DNA from: Cotesia glomerata
Taxonomy: Eukaryota; Arthropoda; Insecta; Hymenoptera; Braconidae
Direction: 5' to 3'
DNA length: 64,000 bases
Assembly (NCBI RefSeq): GCF_020080835.1
Contig: NC_058160.1
Coordinates: 13,827,506 to 13,891,505, forward strand
Part shown: positions 58,176 to 64,000 of the stretch, in pieces
How positions within the stretch are numbered: position 1 is the first letter of the stretch
Layout of the letters: every line of letters starts with the position of its first letter
Translations under genes and position numbers: made by a program
The notes under the pieces: model-generated
Told to the model about the DNA's origin: nothing
The model's database searches: none
Seen by the model: only the letters and a program-made list of their open reading frames with translations

Positions 58176-58326
58176 ACAGTAAACGCTTAAAACGCCTCAC
58201 TTTCCGTTGGCTTTTTCCCGCTTTTTCCTTTTTTCGCATTGACAACCTATTTAAATGTGTTTTCAATTATTATTGGTTAAAAAAATTTAACCACGCCTTC
58301 CTTAACTGACACCGCAGCTTTATAAA
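58176..58326 (+). promoter_or_regulatory. Probable promoter of the IQGF gene, copy 2
   Basis: ACAGTAAACGC at 58176-58186, an ATTGG box near 58270 and TATAAA at 58321-58326 lie upstream of the ATG at 58419. The same order is seen upstream of 33757 in copy 1. Function is inferred from motif and position. Confidence 0.5.
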
Positions 58327-58418
58327 TTTATTCATATACCACAGTTTTTCTTTTACTACCGAGAGTGATAGTTATACACGCTGTGTTTTCAAGTATTCTA
58401 CACACATTAAAAATTTAA

Positions 58419-58934
58419 ATGGATCTAATTATTGATATCCAGGGCTTCACAGACGGCCGAGGCAAATTTTTACCAAAAGAAGTTGCTTTAAATACTGTAG
58501 AGCACGGTATTCAAAGGCACTGGTTGATTAGACCACCGTTTCCTTTTAATAAATTACCCCTAAAGGACCGTCATCAAAACACATGGTTAAGTTTTAATCA
58601 TCATGGTTTGAAATGGGCGGATGGTTCCGTTTATCTCTCAAATTTAATTGATAACATCAAATTTTATTCTGAAAAAGCTCATCGTATTTATGTACGCGGG
58701 GCTGTAAAAGCGAAATATCTTGAAGAGTTATTACAAAGAGAAATTATTAATTTGGAAGAACCTTCGTCAGAATGTCCTAAGTTTGAGAATTTAGAACCTG
58801 AAGTAATTAACTGCGTATTCCATGGAAAGACTTCATTACCGGATAAGCGTTTTTCGTGTGCATTAAATAATGTTTTGTGTTTACAAAAGTGGCTTCTAAA
58901 AGAACGTTTGAATACAGAATCTTTTTTCATGTAA
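58419..58934 (+). CDS. Orphan Polinton protein, IQGF family, first paralogue, copy 2
   Basis: 171 aa starting MDLIIDIQGFTDGRGKFLPK. Shared features with the second paralogue (26804-26133 in copy 1) are the IQGF opening, FLPKE, W-[LI]-[RA]P-F-FN, HGL-W-DG and a C-terminal CAL segment followed by LL--W or LQKWL. No catalytic motif that I can name. The following ORF begins in another frame with no clear start, so the two may be joined by splicing or a frame change. Unknown function. Confidence 0.65.
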   Translation: MDLIIDIQGFTDGRGKFLPKEVALNTVEHGIQRHWLIRPPFPFNKLPLKDRHQNTWLSFNHHGLKWADGSVYLSNLIDNIKFYSEKAHRIYVRGAVKAKYLEELLQREIINLEEPSSECPKFENLEPEVINCVFHGKTSLPDKRFSCALNNVLCLQKWLLKERLNTESFFM

Positions 58935-59520
58935 GCACGTTTAGATTTGTCAGCAAATTCTCAGCTGCAACATCTCTTAAAGACTGTATTGCTAGCTCGT
59001 ACGCTCATTATATTCAAGCTAGTGTTAAAAGACACATTATTATCACAGTTAATATGTGCTATCCTAAAATGAAAGAAGTGATTTTGAAAGATGAGTCTGG
59101 AATATTACCAGTAATCGAAGTGCGTGAAGAGGATTTAATGGCCTTTCGGACTTTTTGGCCTCATGATCCTCTTTTCCAGATTTTATCAAGGAGCTTAGAT
59201 GAAGAAACGGTTGTGTGGCTGTCTCTGTGCACACGTCTTGTAAGGCGTCCGTCAACGTTTCTACAGGTACATTAAAAATTTTATTTGCTAGCTTATGATT
59301 TCATGTACTTTCTAACTTTTCTTAAACTTTTAAAACATTGTAGTTTTTTGAGAATCTGAGTCAAGACATATTCGAATCAGCCATGAGATCAGCACCTGAG
59401 CTTGTGCAACAAGCTCTTATACCACATCGAAACATGTCGATGAGCAGCAGTGGCAGTGTTAGCAATAGCAGCAGCAGCGGCTGTGGCGGCAGCACTACCG
59501 GCAGCAGCAGCCGTGATTAA
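58877..59520 (+). CDS. Orphan two-exon protein with Ser/Gly-rich tail, copy 2
   Basis: An open frame from 58877 to 59266 (HIIITVNMCYPKMKEVI, EEDLMAFRTFWPHDPLF) ends CAG-GTACAT. A 77-bp intron (59267-59343, ending TTGTAG) leads in phase to exon 59344-59520, which encodes FFENLSQDIFESAMRSAPEL and a Ser/Gly tract. No ATG opens the frame before residue ~50, so the true 5' end is unknown. The same frame is seen in copy 1, supporting it as coding. Function unknown. Confidence 0.5.
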
Positions 59521-59795
59521 GATTATATTTATGAATTATATTTATACATGAATTATATTTATCTATTTATATATGCAACGCTTTCTACTACATAAATTAT
59601 AAAAATAATATCATTGAAATTGTATTTGGAGATACCAATCATTGGAAAATATAAATAAAGTTCCTATTATAGCCGATGAAAATTAATCTATATTATTTAT
59701 CATCAGTATGTGTTTTTACGATTTACACCCCGTAGATCCTAGCAGAGTCTGTCTTTATATAACATAACATTTTATAAATTAGCTCAGTATATATT

Positions 59796-60476
59796 ATGGA
59801 TCCACGTTGGAAACATCCATGGACATCAATTATATGCGGTCCTACTGGTTGCGGTAAAACAGTATTCGTAAAAAGATTCATCAAACATTTATCTCTAATG
59901 AGTGATACAAATTTCTCAAAAATAATATTTCATTACGCTGAATGGCAACCAGGCTACAATGAATATATTCATAATAAAAACATTGAGTTTCATGAAGGTC
60001 TTCCAATAGATGAAGAATACGGTTGTGATAATAATCCAAAACTAGTAATTATTGACGATTTGATGTGTGAAGCATCAAATAATGCTGTAATAGATCTTTT
60101 TACAAAAGGTAGTCATCATAAGAATTTGAGTGTTATTTTTTTGACACAAAATATTTTCCATCAAGGTAGAGGTCAAAGAGATATATCATTAAATGCGAAT
60201 TACATTGTAGTTTTTAAAAACCCACGCGATAGGTCACAAATTCAACATCTAGCGCGTCAAGTAAGTCCGGAAAATACACGTTTTCTACAAGAGATTTATT
60301 ACGAAGCGACATCTTTACCACACGGTTACTTACTACTGGATTTAAAACAATCAACTCCAGAAAACTGCCGTTTCCGATGCTCTATTTTCCCGGACGACCC
60401 ATACCAGGTGGTCTATGTGCCGAAAAAAAGTATAAATTATAAAACTAAAAGGAATAATGTACCAGTAGTTCTTTGA
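59796..60476 (+). CDS. ATP: Genome-packaging ATPase (FtsK/HerA-like), copy 2
   Basis: 226 aa, intact. Walker A GPTGCGKT (residues 15-22), Walker B LVIIDDLM, a sensor-like VIFLTQNIFHQGRGQRDIS and VFKNPRDRSQIQHLARQV, all typical of A32/FtsK-type packaging ATPases of Polintons and related viruses, which drive DNA into the procapsid. TTATATAA lies about 40 bp upstream of the ATG. The small basic gene starts 2 bp after its stop. Confidence 0.93.
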   Translation: MDPRWKHPWTSIICGPTGCGKTVFVKRFIKHLSLMSDTNFSKIIFHYAEWQPGYNEYIHNKNIEFHEGLPIDEEYGCDNNPKLVIIDDLMCEASNNAVIDLFTKGSHHKNLSVIFLTQNIFHQGRGQRDISLNANYIVVFKNPRDRSQIQHLARQVSPENTRFLQEIYYEATSLPHGYLLLDLKQSTPENCRFRCSIFPDDPYQVVYVPKKSINYKTKRNNVPVVL

Positions 60477-60478
60477 TA

Positions 60479-60760
60479 ATGGGCGAGCTCACACCTATAA
60501 AAAAAAAACAGCTACGTGTATTACAAGCATTGTGCTATCTAAATAATACGCAACGCTTAGCTGTTTTACGTAAAGCTGATCCTGCTTTAATACGTTGTAT
60601 TTGCGAGTGTATATTAAACATATTACGTGGTAACGTACTTTTAACAACGGGTCATAAGAAAAAATTAAAACGTCACATTACGATTTTAAGAAAATTATCA
60701 TCAGGAGGAAGCAATCTAAATACTAAAAAGAAAATAATTATTCAAAAAGGCGGCTTTTGA
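60479..60760 (+). CDS. Small basic protein, copy 2
   Basis: 93 aa from the ATG at 60479, starting MGELTPIKKKQLRVL; an upstream TTG frame extension overlaps the ATPase and is not used. It contains CYLNNTQRLAVLRKADP, GHKKKLKRHITIL and ends IIIQKGGF. Right after the stop another frame reads a hydrophobic stretch (APVLGALVANIISK) to a stop at 60817, so the native protein may have had a hydrophobic tail lost by frameshift. The basic body plus hydrophobic end recalls small virion core or membrane peptides, by inference only. Confidence 0.55.
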   Translation: MGELTPIKKKQLRVLQALCYLNNTQRLAVLRKADPALIRCICECILNILRGNVLLTTGHKKKLKRHITILRKLSSGGSNLNTKKKIIIQKGGF

Positions 60761-60833
60761 CCTTTATTTTTAGCACCTGTTCTGGGTGCTTTGGTTGCAA
60801 ATATAATTTCTAAATAAAACATTCAGTAAAATC

Positions 60834-61676
60834 ATGGAACACGCCCGTAAGATGGTGTTAGTGCCTGAGGATAAAATTCATGAGAAATTGGCAGTCTCAG
60901 AAAAAAATGAAGATATCGCAAGAAATAAATCTTGTCTTACTAGTGGAACAGTGTTAACTAGGCTCGACAATGACATGTATGAAATTTTAAATTCTACGAG
61001 TAAATATAACTCAGACCGTGAAAAATGTCAAGCTTATTTACAAACACTTGAGCGATATCTTAGGATTCTTTAAAATGAAAAAAAATCTGTCAATGCTGCT
61101 AATATAGATACCAACATAAATATTTCAGACCTGGCTGTAGACAAAAACAACTCTAAATTCTTCGAGAGTAGTGCAGGTTCTTCTGAAAGTGAAATTGATC
61201 ATCGTTCTTCATATGATGTAGTTATAGATAATTCGGTTATAGACAGTGTACCTAGAAGATTCAGAGGAAATGCAGCGCGGCTATTAAAAAGGCTAAGAAG
61301 TGCACCTGCCACGTTAATATCTTGGGACGATAGAGGTCTTGTGACAATTAGAGGTAAAAAAGTAGCACGTTCTAATATCACTGATCTTTTAAACGATGTG
61401 TTGAGGTCTAGAAAGAGTGTGAAAGCGATAGGTCGTCAACAGTTTGCTCAAGTACTGCAAACGTTAAACATTCCGCGTAAATACATCGGTAATCGAGCTT
61501 ATTTTAATGAAGAAATGTCAACTTCTACAGCTAGAAGACGATCTGTTAATTTTTCCGTGCCTGAAATACTTACAGAACACACATCCTTAGACGAATTACA
61601 ATTAAATCAAAACGGTGAAGGTTCTATAAATAAAAACAGTCAAAGTAAAAAAATATCATGGATAAAGTTGAGATAG
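60834..61676 (+). pseudogene. Orphan Polinton protein upstream of integrase, copy 2 (nonsense)
   Basis: The frame from MEHARKMVLVPEDK at 60834 stops at 61071-61073 (TAA where copy 1 has GAA). The same frame reopens at once and continues to 61676, through a Ser/Glu-rich middle and GRQQFAQVLQTLNIP. Copy 1 lacks this stop but has a frameshift two codons further on. No recognised domain. The end overlaps the integrase start by 19 nt. Confidence 0.65.
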
Positions 61677-62635
61677 ATAAAAAACTAAAAAACATCTATT
61701 ATGATCCTATAAGACCAGAAAGTTTTTCAGGTGCTAAAAATATTCTAAAATACTCTGCTGAAAACAAATCAGAGCTATCTCAAGATGATGTTAAGGAATG
61801 GTTAAATAAACAAGAAACTTTTACAAAGTACCGTATGAACAGGAAACGTTTTATTAGAAGGACTTATAATGTTGAATCAATAGATGATGTCTGGGAAGCT
61901 GATTTAGCTGATTTACAAAGTATCTCTACGTATAACAAGGGTTATAAATATATATTGATGGTGATCGATGTATTGAGTAAATATGCATGGGCTGAGCCTC
62001 TAATAAATAAAATTAGTCTAAGTGTGACTCAAGCATTCCAAAAAATCTTAAGTAGAAGTAACAAAAGAATACCCCGCTTAGTGCAGACAGATATCGGAAA
62101 GGAGTTTCTTGGAGAGACTTTTCAAGAGTTTTTGAGAAAAAAAGGAATATTGTTTAGAACAGTACGCAATCCTGACGTCAAAGCAGCTATTGTAGAACGT
62201 CTAAATAGAACGATAAAGGAGAGGATATGGCGTTATTTTACGTATTCCCGCACAAAAAAGTATTTAGACATATTACAAAAAATTATTTACGCTTACAATC
62301 ACACAACACATACTGGTATCAAAATGGCGCCGGTAAATGTTAACAATAATACAGCTCAAATAGCTTTTAATAACCTTAAAAAACGTTATGAAAATGAGAA
62401 GCGCTCTGCGCTCTTGAAAAACCGTAAGCTTAAATATGCTGTTGGTGACTTGGTACGTATCAGTAAAGCAAAGGCAGCGTTTACGAAAGGATATGAGAGT
62501 GGCTGGAGTAGCGAAGTTTTTAAAGTATCAAGTATTTCTGAATATCGCGAACCACCGGTTTATATATTAACCGATCTTCAAAACGAACCAATCAATGGTA
62601 TATTTTATAAAGAGGAATTATCTAAGGTTGAATAA
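61658..62635 (+). CDS. INT: Retroviral-type integrase, copy 2
   Basis: 325 aa, intact. The catalytic triad is retained: VWEADLADL, VQTDIGKEF and AAIVERLNRTIKERIW. It differs from copy 1 by a few substitutions (for example the Ser after the second Asp is Ile) and by a small indel region near VSSISEYREPP, where copy 1 reads VSKEIFLNHRQPP. It catalyses Polinton integration. The stop is followed at once by the penton-like ATG. Confidence 0.92.
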   Translation: MDKVEIDKKLKNIYYDPIRPESFSGAKNILKYSAENKSELSQDDVKEWLNKQETFTKYRMNRKRFIRRTYNVESIDDVWEADLADLQSISTYNKGYKYILMVIDVLSKYAWAEPLINKISLSVTQAFQKILSRSNKRIPRLVQTDIGKEFLGETFQEFLRKKGILFRTVRNPDVKAAIVERLNRTIKERIWRYFTYSRTKKYLDILQKIIYAYNHTTHTGIKMAPVNVNNNTAQIAFNNLKKRYENEKRSALLKNRKLKYAVGDLVRISKAKAAFTKGYESGWSSEVFKVSSISEYREPPVYILTDLQNEPINGIFYKEELSKVE

Positions 62636-63448
62636 ATGTCTTAAGAAAGAGATAATTTTTACATAGTGCTACCTAGCAATAGCAGCATGAAATACTTCCC
62701 GGATAACACAACTACTCATTTTATAACGCGTTTGCCCTATCCTTTAGAACTTAATGGATAGTGGGATGTTGCTTTAGTGGAAATCCAGACGCCGATGACA
62801 ATCTTACATATTCCTAAAGATTTCACGAAAGTTCCATTAACCGTTGAATATATAGATACAGAAGATAACAATAAAATAATAGATTCGTCCCTTTATTCTA
62901 ACAACATACCACATGGTCAATATCAAAATATAGGCTCTTTAGTGGATTCTCTCAACAAACTTAAATCAGTTTCAGAGCATATCAATTTTACTTGTAGTGC
63001 TGGCGGTTTCATAAAATTTTATACAACATGCAAGTGTGAAAATGCAAGACATACGCTGGCATTAAGTGATCGGCTCTGGCATATATTAGGCTTTGAAGAA
63101 AGTTCGTTTTCTAAAGTTATAACAGACGGCCCTGATGACTGTTGCGGATCTAAACCAGCCTCTCTATCTCAAGCTATACCAGGAAAATTATTCGTTTATA
63201 CAGATATTTGTGAAGGCTACATAACAGGAGATATTCAGGCCCCTCTACTACGCGTTGTGCCTCTTGATCACGATCAATACATTTACGGTTCAACTAAAAT
63301 TAAAAGTTTTTCGCCTGGCCAATATATACCTCTATTACGTAAAAGTATGGCTACTATCGAAATTGATATAAGAGACGAATATGGTAAACCCGTGCCATTC
63401 GAAAACGGGACGTTGACAGTAACGTTACATTTCAAAAGAAGTTTTTAA
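62636..63448 (+). pseudogene. mCP: Minor capsid (penton-like) protein, copy 2 (two nonsense codons)
   Basis: Equivalent to the intact 28717-29529 of copy 1. The ATG at 62636 is followed by a TAA at 62642-62644 (third codon) and a TAG at 62759-62761 in the NGWWDV segment. The remaining 223 codons from 62777 are open. Not functional as sequenced. Confidence 0.9.
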
Positions 63449-63459
63449 GATTCTCTACG

Positions 63460-64000
63460 ATGATAGACTTCGAGATGATACAATACGGTGACGGTACCCG
63501 TAGTTATTCTGGAATAAGCCATATTTATGTAGGATCACCGTATCAAAGAGGGCATGGTATAGGTAGTTTTTTGGGCGGCTTATTCAGAAGAGTATTACCT
63601 TTTTTAAAAAGCGGTCTTAAGACCGTTGGTAAAGAAGCTTTTAGATCAGGTGTAAATATAGCTACAGATGTTTTGGATCACCAAATCCCCGTTGAAGAAT
63701 CATTTAAAACGCGCGTGCGCGAGTCAGGTAAAAATTTAAAACGTAAAGCCCAGGAAAAAATTGATAGTCTTATGAACGGGTCTGGCTATATACCTACCCA
63801 GTTTGCCTTAACCAACGGTATGAGCAACACACAACCAAACTCAAGAAAACGGATTGTTAAAAAAAAAAAAGGCGCATTGTCAAATCTAAAGTGAAAAATA
63901 AAAGTAAAGTTAATAAAAAAAAGACCGATATTAAAAAGAAAAACAATAACAATAAAAATAAAAAACTACGTACAGTGGCTGACATTTTTGATAAAAATTT
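63460..64000 (+). pseudogene. Basic virion-protein candidate (X/VI-like), copy 2 (frameshifted, cut by window)
   Basis: Same protein as 28163-28705. It opens MIDFEMIQYGDGTRSYSGIS and has GIGSFLGGLFRRVLPFLKSG, a Gly/hydrophobic segment. A 12-base A run (13 in copy 1) at about 63859 shifts the frame and ends the ORF at 63894; the basic tail continues in another frame to the window edge. Possible core or membrane-active role by analogy only. Confidence 0.6.

Larger units (their letters stand above)
41547..64000 (+). mobile_element. Maverick/Polinton copy 2, split and right-truncated by the window
   Basis: The terminal repeat and (TA)n tract at 41547-41836 are separated from the rest of the element (48314 onward) by about 6.5 kb of other repeats. 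From 48314 the sequence matches copy 1 in inverted order at high identity, with the same genes to the start of the X/VI-like gene. Major capsid, second IQGF gene and protease must lie past 64000. Genes are mostly on plus. It is non-functional as sequenced (nonsense codons in PolB, penton-like and orphan genes). Confidence 0.85.

Noticed and set aside
58688..58930. Antisense ORF over the IQGF gene
   Set aside because: Shadow of the plus-strand coding frame; no domain.
25203..64000. Integrated exogenous DNA virus or bracovirus proviral segment
   Set aside because: The gene set (PolB, INT, ATPase, PRO, MCP, penton-like) and 5'-AG inverted ends fit Maverick/Polinton; no circle-excision motif or virulence gene was seen.

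Overview
The window looks like a repeat-rich piece of an arthropod genome, most likely an insect. It is strongly AT-rich, genes carry short GT-AG introns, and it holds several classes of eukaryotic DNA transposon, a tRNA-derived SINE and many fold-back elements. There are three 100-N scaffold gaps (23673-23772, 41447-41546, 47258-47357). I could not fix the species; a hymenopteran is only a guess.

Left part (1-8.6 kb): two related MULE-type transposase genes lie head to head around a ~0.9 kb shared upstream region. The left gene (minus strand, FLYWCH-like zinc finger plus MULE domain) has a nonsense codon and runs off the window. The right gene (4598-8371, plus strand) can be joined through ten coding exons into one unbroken 575-codon frame ending in a RING finger.

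Middle-left (9-25 kb): a decayed Helitron Rep/helicase N-terminal ORF, two decayed RPA-like OB-fold genes, a decayed pogo/jerky-like transposase, and many non-autonomous palindromic elements, some nested. A 1.3 kb repeat here carries a 207 bp (TG)n tract.

Right part (25.2-64 kb): two closely similar Maverick/Polinton virus-like transposons in head-to-head inverted orientation. Copy 1 (25.2-41.4 kb, genes mostly on minus) is complete. Copy 2 (from 41.5 kb, genes mostly on plus) is split by a ~6.5 kb insertion into a (TA)n tract and runs off the right edge before its major capsid gene. Gene order from the 5' end is: a divergent orphan gene, a three-exon acidic protein gene, PolB, an orphan 'IQGF' gene, a Ser-rich two-exon gene, packaging ATPase, a small basic protein, an orphan gene, integrase, minor capsid (penton-like), a basic X/VI-like protein, major capsid, a second IQGF-family gene, and adenain-like protease. 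Together these are the replication (PolB), integration (INT), genome packaging (ATPase), capsid assembly (major and minor capsid) and maturation (protease) functions of the group.

Both Polinton copies are damaged, but in different genes: each carries its own nonsense codons, homopolymer frameshifts and insertions. A tRNA-SINE sits just past the orphan gene of copy 1. A 3 kb transposon with 582 bp inverted repeats, itself containing a piggyBac-like element, sits inside the same gene in copy 2.
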